Source: an uncultured Bacteroides sp.
Lineage (GTDB): Bacteria; Bacteroidota; Bacteroidia; Bacteroidales; Bacteroidaceae
Direction: 5' to 3'
NCBI GenBank assembly: GCA_900544075.1
Contig: UQTJ01000001.1
Coordinates: 62,001 to 126,000, forward strand
Length of the DNA: 64,000 bases
A model generated the notes under the pieces. The model worked only from the letters and a program-made list of their open reading frames with translations. It ran no database searches and was not told where the DNA came from. Numbering within the stretch: the first letter of the stretch is position 1; every line of letters starts with the position of its first letter. Shown here one piece after another: positions 26,555 through 35,767 of this stretch. A program made the position numbers and the translations under genes.

Positions 26555-27961
26555 ATGAAAATAAGAATATTACCTGCATTGGTTGCCGGAGTTATGGCTA
26601 CCACTGCTTTTTTGTCATCATGTCTGAAAAGTGACTATGCTGAAATAGAATATCCTGTAGAATCAAGCATTAAAGCTTTTTCTATAGGTACGCTTCATCA
26701 GACCATACATGGAAAGGACTCAGAGGGGAATGACAGTGACTATGTAGATACTATAAGCTACGCTCATGTTCCGTTCACTATCGACCAGATAAACAGAAAG
26801 ATTTACAATAAAGACTCTCTTCCTAAGGAAGTTGACGTAACAAGGGTGCTGGCCTCTATCTCGGCCGATAATGGCGCAATATATTATGTAAATAAAAACG
26901 GGAAAGACAGTCTTTGGACCTCAGCCGACTCTTTGGATTTCACAAATGAGGTAACATTCAAGGTTATGGCTTATAGCGAGTTGCAGAACAAATTCGTATT
27001 CGGTAAGCCTTATACAGTAAAAGTTAATGTTCATAAGCTTAATCCGGACTCACTGGTTTGGAAACATTTCGGGGATAAGAAGTTTGCGGAAGGTGTGACT
27101 TTTGCAGAACAGAAGGCTGTATATATGAATGAATATTTGTATGTGTTCGGGAAGACAGAAAATAGCGTAAAAGTATTTAAGGCACATGTTCTTAGGGGAA
27201 ATATTGATGGATGGGAAGATATATCTTCTACTGTAACAGGAACAGATATCAACATCTACTCTGCAACAGCTTTCAATAATTATATTTATTATGTAGCAGA
27301 CGGAATGTTATACAAAGTACTTGACAATTCCGAACGAGTAGGAGCCATTACGAATCTAAAAAGCCTTATTTCTGTAAGCAACGGCAACCTACTGGCTTAC
27401 AACAAAACAGACAACAAAGTTATAACTATCAACGCAAATGGTGAAGCGGTTACTGATGGCGAAAGCTCTTTCGTAAGCAAATACGATTTATCAGAACGCT
27501 TCTCTGCTATTTCTACAAAATCTACACATAACAGTACTATATGGAGAACAGTAGTTATGGCCAATAACCCTATCGAAACTGACACAACTGCTAATGTATT
27601 CAGCTACATAAGCAGCGACAAAGTCTGGACTAAATTCCAACCAAACAATCCAACTACATGCCCTAACCAAGGTAACATCTCCATGATAAGTTACGACGGC
27701 AAGTTATTTGCCTATGGTGAGGAGTTTGACTATTTCTATTCATCTACAGACAACGGATTGAACTGGAAAAAAGAAGAAGATTATATGATTTTCCCTACAG
27801 AAAATAAGAACGGCATAGATAAGCTTACTAAATACCGCAACAGAGGCAGATATTCTACTGTAGTGGAAGACAATGGCAATAAAGGCTCATTCATATGGTT
27901 TATCTGGCAGGACGGAACTGCTACAAGAACCTGTCTGAACAGACTTATGCCAAAAGAATAA
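26555..27961 (+). CDS. DUF6242-like lipoprotein
   Basis: 468 residues from the ATG at 26555; a TTG two codons upstream is less likely. Lipoprotein signal with cysteine at 23 (FLSSC). The N-terminal half has an Ig-like layout (SIKAFSIGTLHQTIHG, EVTFKVMAYSELQNKFVFGKPYTVKVNV). From about 180 a propeller-like series of repeated blades follows (WKHFGDKKFAEG, YLYVFGKTENSVKVF, KLFAYGEEFDYFYSS). This layout fits the Bacteroidales DUF6242 proteins, which lie next to uppS and bamA in several genomes. The function is not known. It is 24 bp upstream of uppS and probably co-transcribed. Confidence 0.75.
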   Translation: MKIRILPALVAGVMATTAFLSSCLKSDYAEIEYPVESSIKAFSIGTLHQTIHGKDSEGNDSDYVDTISYAHVPFTIDQINRKIYNKDSLPKEVDVTRVLASISADNGAIYYVNKNGKDSLWTSADSLDFTNEVTFKVMAYSELQNKFVFGKPYTVKVNVHKLNPDSLVWKHFGDKKFAEGVTFAEQKAVYMNEYLYVFGKTENSVKVFKAHVLRGNIDGWEDISSTVTGTDINIYSATAFNNYIYYVADGMLYKVLDNSERVGAITNLKSLISVSNGNLLAYNKTDNKVITINANGEAVTDGESSFVSKYDLSERFSAISTKSTHNSTIWRTVVMANNPIETDTTANVFSYISSDKVWTKFQPNNPTTCPNQGNISMISYDGKLFAYGEEFDYFYSSTDNGLNWKKEEDYMIFPTENKNGIDKLTKYRNRGRYSTVVEDNGNKGSFIWFIWQDGTATRTCLNRLMPKE

Positions 27962-27985
27962 ATCACTTAAACAGATATTGATAAC

Positions 27986-28717
27986 ATGCTATACAGAGAA
28001 AAAATTGACAAGACCAGAATTCCTGCACACATTGCCATCATAATGGACGGAAACGGACGTTGGGCAAAGGAGAAAGGACAGGCACGCACCTTCGGACATC
28101 AGGCCGGTGCGGAAACAGTACACGTCATAGCGGAAGAATCGGCAAGGTTGGGAGTTAAGTTCCTGACTCTCTATACATTCTCTACCGAAAACTGGAACAG
28201 ACCGGTGGATGAAGTGGCTGCGCTTATGAGCCTGCTTATGGACTCGATAGAAGAAGAAACTTTCATGAAGAACAATATAAGTTTCAGAATCATAGGCGAT
28301 ACATCAAGACTGCCGAAGGAGGTTCTGGACCGTCTGAACAGATGTATAGAAAACACCTCGCGCAACACTGGCATGTGTCTGACTCTTGCCCTGAGCTATT
28401 CTTCCAAATGGGAGATAACAGATGCTGTGAAGAGAATTGCAGAAAAGGTGAAAAACGGCGAACTGTCTGCCGGTGAAATTACAGACAAAACCATAGATGA
28501 ACATTTGGCTACCAACTATATGCCTGACCCTGAACTGCTTATCCGTACAGGTGGCGAGATAAGACTGAGCAACTATCTGTTGTGGCAATGTGCCTACTCG
28601 GAATTGTACTTCTGCGACACTTACTGGCCGGACTTCAAGGAGGAGGAACTGTGCAAAGCCATTTGCGACTATCAGGGCAGAGAACGCCGATTTGGAAAAA
28701 CAAGTGAACAATTATAA
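27986..28717 (+). CDS. uppS: Isoprenyl transferase (undecaprenyl diphosphate synthase)
   Basis: 243 residues. HIAIIMDGNGRWAKEKG is the signature with the catalytic Asp (D21). FLTLYTFSTENWNRP, PDPELLIRTGGEIRLSNYLLWQ and the C-terminal YSELYFCDTYWPDF are the other conserved blocks. The enzyme makes the C55 lipid carrier for peptidoglycan and surface glycans by adding isoprene units to farnesyl diphosphate in cis. It lies 9 bp upstream of bamA, a common Bacteroidales envelope cluster. Confidence 0.97.
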   Translation: MLYREKIDKTRIPAHIAIIMDGNGRWAKEKGQARTFGHQAGAETVHVIAEESARLGVKFLTLYTFSTENWNRPVDEVAALMSLLMDSIEEETFMKNNISFRIIGDTSRLPKEVLDRLNRCIENTSRNTGMCLTLALSYSSKWEITDAVKRIAEKVKNGELSAGEITDKTIDEHLATNYMPDPELLIRTGGEIRLSNYLLWQCAYSELYFCDTYWPDFKEEELCKAICDYQGRERRFGKTSEQL

Positions 28718-28726
28718 TATTAAGCA

Positions 28727-31378
28727 ATGAGATACCGTCTTTTACTCATAACTATGATGACCATGGGCATGGCTTTCACAAACAGCAGTGCCTTCGCCCA
28801 GGACAATAATACCGATAATGACAAACCTGTGATACTGTACAACGGCTCGCCTAAAAAATACGAGATAGCCGACATCAAGGTGACAGGTGTGAAGAATTAC
28901 GAAGACTACGTGTTGGTGGGCATTTCAGGCCTTGCCGTAGGACAGACTATCACTGTGCCGGGTGACGACATCACCGGAGCAGTAAAGAAGTACTGGAGAC
29001 ACGGATTGTTTTCTGACGTTAAAATATCGGCTGACAAGATTGAGGACAACAAGATATATCTGCACATTGAGCTGAAACAGCGTCCGCGTATCACTGACAT
29101 ACGTTTCTATGGCGTGAAGAAAAGCGAGCGAGAGGACCTGCAGGCAAAGCTGGGACTCGTAAAGGGTAGCCAGATTACGCCTAACCTTATCGACCGTGCA
29201 AAGATTCTTATCAAGAAGCATTTCGACGAGAAAGGTTTCAAGAATGCCGAAGTAAACATCGTGGAACGTGAGGATACCGCAAATGCAGAACAGGTATACG
29301 TGGATGTAAACATCGACAAGAAAGAAAAAATCAAGGTTCATCAAATTATTATAGACGGTAATACTGTACTGACAGACAAGAAGTTGAAGAGGGTGATGAA
29401 GAAAACCAACGAAAAGGGTAAACTTATCAACCTGTTCCGTACCAAGAAATTTATCGAAAGCAACTATGAGGCTGACAAACAGCTCATTATAGACAAGTAT
29501 AACGAATTGGGTTATCGCGATGCCCTTATTGTAACGGACAGCGTAAGCCAGTACGACGACAAGACGGTAGATGTATACATGAAGATATACGAGGGTGACA
29601 AATACTACCTGAGAGATATCACATGGGTGGGTAACACGGTTTACCCTTCTGACCTCCTGAGCGAACAGCTGAGAATGAAGAAGGGTGATGTGTATAACCA
29701 GAAACTGCTGAACGAACGTATCAGCGGCGATGAGGATGCCATCGGTAACAACTATTACAACAGAGGTTATGTGTTCTACAACCTCGACCCTGTGGAAATC
29801 AACATCGACGGTGACTCTATCGACCTTGAAATGCGTATCACTGAAGGTCCGCAGGCTACTATCAGCCATGTACGAATCAACGGTAATGACCGTCTGTATG
29901 AAAACATCGTACGACGTGAGTTGAGAACTCGTCCGGGCGACCTCTTCAGTAAGGAAGCTCTGGAACGTTCTTATCGTGAAATTGCTCAGATGGGACACTT
30001 CAACCCTGAAAACATACAGCCGGATGTACAGCCAAACGTGCAGGACGGTACGGTAGACATCAACTGGGGACTGGAATCAAAGGCTAACGACCAGGTAGAA
30101 TTCTCGGCCGGATGGGGTCAGACAGGTATCATCGGTAAGTTGAGTCTGAAGTTTACAAACTTCTCATTTGCCAACCTGTTCAGAAAGAACGACAACTACC
30201 GCGGTATTCTTCCTCAGGGAGACGGTCAGACTCTTACTATCAGCGGTCAGACCAACGGTAGATACTATCAGTCATACAGCGTTTCGTTCTTCGACCCATG
30301 GTTCGGAGGCAAGCGTCCTACTTCGTTCTCTGTGTCGGCATTCTACTCTGTACAGACAGACGTGAGCAGCCAGTACTACAACTCTGCCTACATGAACAAC
30401 TACTATAACATGCTTTACGGTTACGGTAGCTACTACAACAACTATTATGGCAACTACTATAATAACTATGAGTCTTACTACGACCCTGACAAGTCTATCA
30501 AGATGTTCGGTGCGTCAATCGGTTGGGGTAAGCGTCTGAGATGGCCTGACGACTATTTCACTATCTCGGCTGAGCTTTCTTACCAGAGATTCATGCTTAA
30601 GGACTGGAGCTACCTGTACATCAAGCTGAACAACGGACAGTATATGAACACTGGTAACTGTAACAATATCAACCTGAACCTGACTCTTGCCAGAAACTCT
30701 ACAGACAACCCTATCTTCCCAAGATACGGTTCGGAATTCTCGGCTTCTGTTTCGTTCACTCCTCCATACTCGCTCTTCAGCAACAAGGATTATTCAACAT
30801 ACGGTAAAGACAATTACGAAGAAGCTGCCAGCATGTATAAGTGGATTGAATACCACAAATGGAAATTCAAAGCAAAAACCTATACAGCACTTCTGCCAAT
30901 ACAGAAATGTCCTGTGCTGATGACACGTACTGAGTTCGGTATCTTAGGACACTACAACAAGTACAAACGTTCTCCGTTCGAAACATTCTACGTCGGTGGT
31001 GACGGTATGACAGGTTACAGTTACAACTACGCTTCGGAAACTATCGCTCTCCGCGGTTATGAAAACGGTTCGTTGACTCCATACGGTAGCGAAGGTTATG
31101 CATACATCAGACTCGGTGCCGAACTGAGATATCCGCTTATGCTTGAAAACTCAACAAGTATCTATGCTCTCGGATTCGTAGAAGCCGGTAATGCATGGAC
31201 AGATGTAGCTAAATTCAATCCGTTCCAGCTGAAACGTTCAGCAGGTGTGGGTGTCCGTATCTTCCTCCCTATGATTGGTATGATGGGTATCGACTGGGCA
31301 TACGGTTTCGACAAGATAAACGGCTCAATGCAGTATAGCGGAAGCCAGTTCCACTTCATCATCGGTCAGGAGTTCTAA
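28727..31378 (+). CDS. bamA: Outer-membrane protein assembly factor BamA
   Basis: 883 residues: a signal peptide (about 1-24), five POTRA domains (about 40-440) and the Omp85 barrel (about 460-883). The barrel includes the VRGY-type lid motif as ALRGYENGSLTPYG, and the C-terminus ends in aromatic F. It inserts beta-barrel proteins such as SusC into the outer membrane. An uncommon feature is a Tyr/Asn-rich low-complexity stretch within an extracellular loop (about residues 549-587). The gene sits between uppS and two Skp-like chaperone genes that serve the same pathway. Confidence 0.97.
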   Translation: MRYRLLLITMMTMGMAFTNSSAFAQDNNTDNDKPVILYNGSPKKYEIADIKVTGVKNYEDYVLVGISGLAVGQTITVPGDDITGAVKKYWRHGLFSDVKISADKIEDNKIYLHIELKQRPRITDIRFYGVKKSEREDLQAKLGLVKGSQITPNLIDRAKILIKKHFDEKGFKNAEVNIVEREDTANAEQVYVDVNIDKKEKIKVHQIIIDGNTVLTDKKLKRVMKKTNEKGKLINLFRTKKFIESNYEADKQLIIDKYNELGYRDALIVTDSVSQYDDKTVDVYMKIYEGDKYYLRDITWVGNTVYPSDLLSEQLRMKKGDVYNQKLLNERISGDEDAIGNNYYNRGYVFYNLDPVEINIDGDSIDLEMRITEGPQATISHVRINGNDRLYENIVRRELRTRPGDLFSKEALERSYREIAQMGHFNPENIQPDVQPNVQDGTVDINWGLESKANDQVEFSAGWGQTGIIGKLSLKFTNFSFANLFRKNDNYRGILPQGDGQTLTISGQTNGRYYQSYSVSFFDPWFGGKRPTSFSVSAFYSVQTDVSSQYYNSAYMNNYYNMLYGYGSYYNNYYGNYYNNYESYYDPDKSIKMFGASIGWGKRLRWPDDYFTISAELSYQRFMLKDWSYLYIKLNNGQYMNTGNCNNINLNLTLARNSTDNPIFPRYGSEFSASVSFTPPYSLFSNKDYSTYGKDNYEEAASMYKWIEYHKWKFKAKTYTALLPIQKCPVLMTRTEFGILGHYNKYKRSPFETFYVGGDGMTGYSYNYASETIALRGYENGSLTPYGSEGYAYIRLGAELRYPLMLENSTSIYALGFVEAGNAWTDVAKFNPFQLKRSAGVGVRIFLPMIGMMGIDWAYGFDKINGSMQYSGSQFHFIIGQEF

Positions 31379-31439
31379 AAACAGAACTCTCTGACAGAAA
31401 CAGTGGATAAGAATACTAACCATTTAAAACACGAGAATT

Positions 31440-31955
31440 ATGAAGAAGATGTTTCTATCATTGCTGTTTGTTATGGCAACCTTAATGACAGCACAGGCAC
31501 AGAAGTTCGCTCTTATTGACATGGAGTTTATCCTGAAGCAGATACCTTCGTACGAACAGGCCAACAAGCAGATGGAGAGTCTGTCGAAGAAATGGCAGAG
31601 CGAGGTAGAGGCTAAGGCAAAAGAGGCAAAGGCTTTATATGAGGCATATCAGAAAACAGCTTCTACAATGAATGCCCAGCAAAGAACTGCCAAAGAAGAA
31701 GAGATTATAAATAAGGAGAAAGAGGCAGCCGAACTGAGACAGACTTACTTCGGTCCGCAGGGCGAGGCAATGAAGAAAAGACAGGAGCTTATATCTCCTA
31801 TACAGGATGCTATATACAATGCCGTAAAAGAAATAGCTACGCAGAAAGGCTATGATGCTGTGATAGACAGAGCTTCGGCTCAAAGTATGATTTATGCATC
31901 ACCACGTATAGATATAAGTAATGAAGTCCTTTCTAAATTAGGATATTCAAAATAA
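31440..31955 (+). CDS. OmpH/Skp-family periplasmic chaperone, first copy
   Basis: 171 residues with a signal peptide ending in AQAQ, then the Skp N-terminal strand KFALIDMEFILKQIPSY and a long coiled-coil middle (about 40-125). It closes with AVKEIATQKGYDAVIDRASAQSMIYASPRIDIS, as in the family. These trimeric chaperones hold unfolded outer-membrane proteins in the periplasm and hand them to BamA. It follows bamA by 61 bp and is followed by a paralogue, the usual arrangement in Bacteroidales. Confidence 0.92.
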   Translation: MKKMFLSLLFVMATLMTAQAQKFALIDMEFILKQIPSYEQANKQMESLSKKWQSEVEAKAKEAKALYEAYQKTASTMNAQQRTAKEEEIINKEKEAAELRQTYFGPQGEAMKKRQELISPIQDAIYNAVKEIATQKGYDAVIDRASAQSMIYASPRIDISNEVLSKLGYSK

Positions 31956-31960
31956 TTTTA

Positions 31961-31968
31961 TACATTTG
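31961..31968 (+). promoter_or_regulatory. Putative -7 box for the second ompH gene
   Basis: TACATTTG, 66 bp before the start of the second copy. It suggests extra transcription of this highly used chaperone besides read-through from bamA. Confidence 0.45.
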
Positions 31969-32033
31969 CAACCGAAAGAAAGACACTTATAATAAACTAA
32001 GAAATTAATAATATAAAATAGAATACTAAAGTT

Positions 32034-32591
32034 ATGTTGAAAAAATTAGCATTATTGCTTATGCTCGTTGCACCAATGAGCATATTTGCACAGAAGTTCG
32101 GATACTTCAAATCAGAATCAATCATCTTGGTTATGCCTGAATACGCTAAGGCTCAGACAGACATCCAGGCATTGCAGAAACAATATGAGGATGAAATCAA
32201 ACGTGCATCTGACGAATTCAACAAGAAGTTTGCTGAATTCCAGCAGGAACAGAAGAACCTTCCTCAGAACATCCTTGAACGTCGTCAGAAAGAACTTCAG
32301 GAACTTTCAGAAAAAGGAATGCAGTTCCAGCAGGACGCTCAGCAGCAGTTGCAGAAAGCTTATGCTGACATGATGGCTCCTATCTATGAAGAAATGGAAA
32401 AATCAGTTCAGACTGTAGCTAAAGCAGGTGGTTATATATTCGTATTCGACTTGAACCGTACTGATATCCCTTACGTTGACGAAACTCAGGCTAAGGATAT
32501 CACAAACGATATCAAGACTAACCTCGGTATCAGCCTGTCAGCTGCACCATATGTACCACAGGTACCTGCTACACTTCCGGCAGCAAAATAA
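32034..32591 (+). CDS. OmpH/Skp-family periplasmic chaperone, second copy
   Basis: 185 residues: signal peptide (about 1-19), FGYFKSESIILVMPEYAKAQ as the N-terminal strand and helix, and a coiled coil of about 40-120 rich in Gln and Glu. A YIFVFDLNRTDIPYVDETQAKDIT block is followed by a Pro/Ala-rich tail. Same role as the preceding gene. Codon use is more biased than in the first copy, with many AAC, AAA, GAA and CGT codons, which suggests stronger expression. A clear terminator follows. Confidence 0.93.
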   Translation: MLKKLALLLMLVAPMSIFAQKFGYFKSESIILVMPEYAKAQTDIQALQKQYEDEIKRASDEFNKKFAEFQQEQKNLPQNILERRQKELQELSEKGMQFQQDAQQQLQKAYADMMAPIYEEMEKSVQTVAKAGGYIFVFDLNRTDIPYVDETQAKDITNDIKTNLGISLSAAPYVPQVPATLPAAK

Positions 32592-32617
32592 TATTATTAA
32601 ATTAAACATATAGCGTA

Positions 32618-32667
32618 AGTGAAGAATCTGTCTACACACCTGATGTGTACAGGTTCTTCACTTTTTA
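32618..32667 (+). terminator. Rho-independent terminator after ompH
   Basis: Long hairpin: AGTGAAGAA with CTGT and TACACA arms on the left pair with TGTGTA, ACAG and TTCTTCACT on the right around a short loop, followed by five T (32662-32666). It closes the uppS-bamA-ompH unit just before murI. Confidence 0.88.
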
Positions 32668-32679
32668 ATTTTGAATGAT

Positions 32680-33522
32680 ATGCCATATCTGAAAAGTTTG
32701 ATAAAAGGCCCTATAGGAGTATTCGATTCCGGCTACGGCGGACTGACAATACTGAAGGAAATCAGAAAAGCATTACCCGAATATGACTATCTGTATTTGG
32801 GCGACAATGCACGTACCCCATACGGTACACGTTCGTTCGAAGTGGTGTACGAATTTACCTTGGAAGCTGTCACCAGACTTTTCGAAATGGGATGTCCTTT
32901 AGTGATACTGGCCTGTAACACTGCATCTGCCAAAGCTTTGAGAAGCATACAGCAGAATGACCTGCCCTATCTGGACGATTCAAGACGTGTATTGGGTGTT
33001 ATCAGACCGACAGCAGAAAGTATAGGGGAAATCACGAAAAGCCGTCATGTAGGCATTCTCGCTACATCAGGCACCATTCACTCTGAGTCATATCCTATGG
33101 AAATAAAGAAGCTGTTTCCTGATATCACTGTAAACGGGGTGGCATGCCCTATGTGGGTTCCTTTAGTTGAGAACAAGGAATATGATTCTGAAGGGGCCGA
33201 CTTCTTCGTAAAAAAATATATCAACGAACTGCTGGACAAGGATGCGGACATTGACACTATAGTATTGGGGTGTACGCACTATCCGCTATTGATTGACAAA
33301 ATAAGGCAGTTTACTCCGGAAGGCATAAATATAATCACACAGGGGGAATACGTCGCTACAAGCCTTAAAGACTATCTATGCAGGCATGACGAAATAGCTT
33401 CAAGATGTACCAAGAACGGAAAATGTGAGTTTCTCACGACCGAATCAGTAGAGAAATTCAAGGAATCGGCTTCAATATTCCTACATGAAGATGTGGAGGT
33501 AAGGAGTATAACTCTCGAATAA
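32680..33522 (+). CDS. murI: Glutamate racemase
   Basis: 280 residues from the ATG at 32680; a TTG at 32671 is the alternative. GVFDSGYGGLTILKEI carries the first catalytic region, LACNTASAKALR the first catalytic Cys and VLGCTHYPLL the second Cys. It makes D-glutamate for peptidoglycan in the cytoplasm. The start is only 12 bp past the preceding terminator T-run, so its promoter must overlap or lie within the terminator region (TAATTTTG at 32666-32673 is a candidate). Its stop codon is 2 bp from the stop of the convergent permease gene. Confidence 0.96.
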   Translation: MPYLKSLIKGPIGVFDSGYGGLTILKEIRKALPEYDYLYLGDNARTPYGTRSFEVVYEFTLEAVTRLFEMGCPLVILACNTASAKALRSIQQNDLPYLDDSRRVLGVIRPTAESIGEITKSRHVGILATSGTIHSESYPMEIKKLFPDITVNGVACPMWVPLVENKEYDSEGADFFVKKYINELLDKDADIDTIVLGCTHYPLLIDKIRQFTPEGINIITQGEYVATSLKDYLCRHDEIASRCTKNGKCEFLTTESVEKFKESASIFLHEDVEVRSITLE

Positions 33523-33524
33523 GA

Positions 33525-34748
33525 TTACAGAAGTCTGCGGCTAAGGTATCTCACCGGATACCACACGGATATAAAGCCTACAATCAGAACTGTAGCAAAT
33601 ACCAAAACTATATCCCATGCATGAACGCTCACCGGATATGCATCTACGATAAAGCTTCCTGCTGTTCCCAAAGATATTATACCGTATTCCTGCTGGATAA
33701 GACATAAGGCAAGTCCTATAATCACTCCTGACACTGCACCGATAAACGAAATCATTCTTCCTTCGAAAAGGAATATACGCACAATCTGACTGTCCGAAGC
33801 ACCAAGATTACGCAATGTCTGAACATCGTTTTTCTTGTCGATTATAAGCATTGACAGAGAGCCGATAACATTGAAGCATGCTATCATAAGAATAAATGTA
33901 AGGAATATGTATGAAATAAGCTTCTCTATTTCCATTATCCTGAATGTGTCAGCCTGCTGCTCGTAACGGTTCTGAACACGGAAATCATCTCCTAATTTCT
34001 CTTTCAGTTTCTTTATTACGGTATTCTCATCTGCATCCTGAGTAAGACGAAGATTAACAGCTGAAACTTCGTTTGTGTATTGGAAAAGACGGCGTGCGAA
34101 ACCAATGGATGTTATAATGTATGATGCATCATACTTTTCCTGATTTACAGTGAATGTCAGACCTGAGGAAAAGAGCTGGTCACTCACGAAACTGCTCATA
34201 GGGTTTGACATATTGATACGGCTTCCACGTTTGGGAGCGTATATTTCAAGTGGGTCAAGAAAACGTATTCCTGTACCTAAAGTAGAAAGTAACTGAAGAC
34301 CGGGAATTGCGTAATCCACTACTTCATCGTGCAGAATAAGCTCTCCTCTGCCGAACAGGATACTGTCAATCGGAGTAAGCTTGTCGAAATTATCTTCCAC
34401 TCCTTTTATTACCGCCATTGCCTGGCGTCCCTTGTATTGTACCATGGCGTTATCCTCTACCGATTCGGAATATACGGCAACTTCAGGCATGGTCCTGATT
34501 TCGGCAAATACAGGCTCGCTACCGTCAAAGACCTTTCCCTTGACGGATGTAATCTTTATCTGTGGGTCAAAGGCTGTGAAAAATGTAGCCACCATATCCT
34601 GGAACCCGTTAAAAACAGAAAGTGTGCAGACCATGGCCAGTGTGGCCAAAGCGACTCCGCACACAGATATAGCAGAAATTACATTAATGGCATTATGCGA
34701 TTTCTTTGAGAACAGATACCTTTTAGCAATAAAAAAAGGAAAATTCAC
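33525..34748 (-). CDS. LolC/LolE-type ABC transporter permease
   Basis: 407 residues from a GTG start at 34748; no in-frame ATG lies between it and the upstream stop. An N-terminal membrane helix (about 17-40) is followed by a large periplasmic MacB-like domain (about 45-265) and three C-terminal membrane helices of the FtsX type (about 272-400). FIAKRYLFSKKSHNAINVISAISVCGVAL is typical of lipoprotein-releasing permeases. It probably extracts lipoproteins from the inner membrane toward the outer membrane with an ATPase encoded elsewhere. Last gene of the aroQ-pyk-methyltransferase-rbfA group. Confidence 0.88.
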   Translation of the reverse strand: MNFPFFIAKRYLFSKKSHNAINVISAISVCGVALATLAMVCTLSVFNGFQDMVATFFTAFDPQIKITSVKGKVFDGSEPVFAEIRTMPEVAVYSESVEDNAMVQYKGRQAMAVIKGVEDNFDKLTPIDSILFGRGELILHDEVVDYAIPGLQLLSTLGTGIRFLDPLEIYAPKRGSRINMSNPMSSFVSDQLFSSGLTFTVNQEKYDASYIITSIGFARRLFQYTNEVSAVNLRLTQDADENTVIKKLKEKLGDDFRVQNRYEQQADTFRIMEIEKLISYIFLTFILMIACFNVIGSLSMLIIDKKNDVQTLRNLGASDSQIVRIFLFEGRMISFIGAVSGVIIGLALCLIQQEYGIISLGTAGSFIVDAYPVSVHAWDIVLVFATVLIVGFISVWYPVRYLSRRLL

Positions 34749-34775
34749 GATGAAACTGTTTAATTGTGAAGACTT

Positions 34776-35111
34776 TTAGTCGTTCAGAAGTTTATCAATC
34801 TTTTCAACGTAGTCAAGTGAATCGTCAATGAAGAACTTCAATTCCGGAATGATACGCAACTGGTGACGTACGCGGTTACCAAGTTCATAACGGATAGACT
34901 TCATATTGTCATTGATGTTCTTTACTATCTCTTCTCCTCTCTCAGAAGGGAAAACGCTCAAGTATGCACGTGCATAGCTCATATCAGGGCTGATTCTGAC
35001 TATACTGACAGAAACAAGCACACCCGGCATTGATTTTGTCTGAACCAGAAACATCTCACTCAATTCTTTCTGAATGAGTCTGGCTATTTTGTTTTGTCTG
35101 GTAGTTTCCAT
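34776..35111 (-). CDS. rbfA: Ribosome-binding factor A
   Basis: 111 residues, normal length. RQNKIARLIQKELSEMF begins the family, and the KH-like core has VSVSIVRISPDMSYARAYLSVFP and IRYELGNRVRHQLRIIPELKFFIDDSLDYVEKIDKLL. RbfA binds the immature 30S subunit and helps 16S 5'-end maturation. The gene lies 8 bp after the methyltransferase gene and 27 bp before the permease gene. Confidence 0.96.
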   Translation of the reverse strand: METTRQNKIARLIQKELSEMFLVQTKSMPGVLVSVSIVRISPDMSYARAYLSVFPSERGEEIVKNINDNMKSIRYELGNRVRHQLRIIPELKFFIDDSLDYVEKIDKLLND

Positions 35112-35119
35112 ATTATCTT

Positions 35120-35761
35120 TTATTTTTTTCTTATTATGGTAAGCCCGTCGCGCATAGGCAATATTACTTTCTCCACTCTCTCGTCGGTAGCTACCAAGTC
35201 ATTGAATTTCTTTATTCCTATTGTCTGAAGGTCCGTGTGATGCGGATTTTCCTCAAGCACATGACCATCCCACAAGGTATTGTCGGCAAGGATATATCCA
35301 CCTTTGCGAAGCTGTTTGAGAATCATCTCGTAATACTCAACGTAATAACGCTTGTTGCCATCCATAAACACAAGGTCGAACGTAATGTCCATAGTCGGTA
35401 CTATCTCCAGGGCATCACCTATATAGAATTTAATCTTGTCGGCATATGGTGAGTTTTCCAGCCATGGGCGTGTGAAATCTTCCTGCTCGTCGTTAATCTC
35501 GAACGTATGAAGCATAGCTCCATCTTCAAGACCTTCGGCCAGACAAAGGGCGGAATATCCGCTGTATGTACCTATCTCAAGCACCTGTTTCGGACGAATC
35601 ATCTGTACAAACATTTTCAACATTCGTCCCTGAAGATGTCCCGAAGCCATTCGGGGACGCAACAGTTTTACGTGCGTCGCCCGATATAATGCCTTCAGAT
35701 ATTCTCCTTCTTCATCAATGTGACGAAGTATATAATCGTCCAGTGCGTCCGTTTCTTTCAT
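35120..35761 (-). CDS. SAM-dependent O-methyltransferase (family 3)
   Basis: 213 residues. VLEIGTYSGYSALCLAEGL is the SAM-binding glycine-rich loop, FEINDEQEDFTRPWLE the ribose-binding Glu, and FDLVFMDGNKRYYVEYYEMIL the metal-site Asp and following helix. GYILADNTLWDGHV completes the catechol-O-methyltransferase-like fold. The acceptor is unknown. It lies within the operon with pyruvate kinase (6 bp) and rbfA (8 bp). Confidence 0.9.
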   Translation of the reverse strand: MKETDALDDYILRHIDEEGEYLKALYRATHVKLLRPRMASGHLQGRMLKMFVQMIRPKQVLEIGTYSGYSALCLAEGLEDGAMLHTFEINDEQEDFTRPWLENSPYADKIKFYIGDALEIVPTMDITFDLVFMDGNKRYYVEYYEMILKQLRKGGYILADNTLWDGHVLEENPHHTDLQTIGIKKFNDLVATDERVEKVILPMRDGLTIIRKK

Positions 35762-35767
35762 TATTGA

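Noticed and set aside
28925..29998. 357-codon open frame antisense to bamA
   Set aside because: It mirrors strongly biased codons of bamA, has hydrophobic Val/Phe/Tyr-rich sequence and no family resemblance; a shadow frame.
31440..32591. Recent duplication of ompH genes
   Set aside because: The two copies are clearly diverged and paired ompH genes are normal in Bacteroidales, so nothing new is implied.
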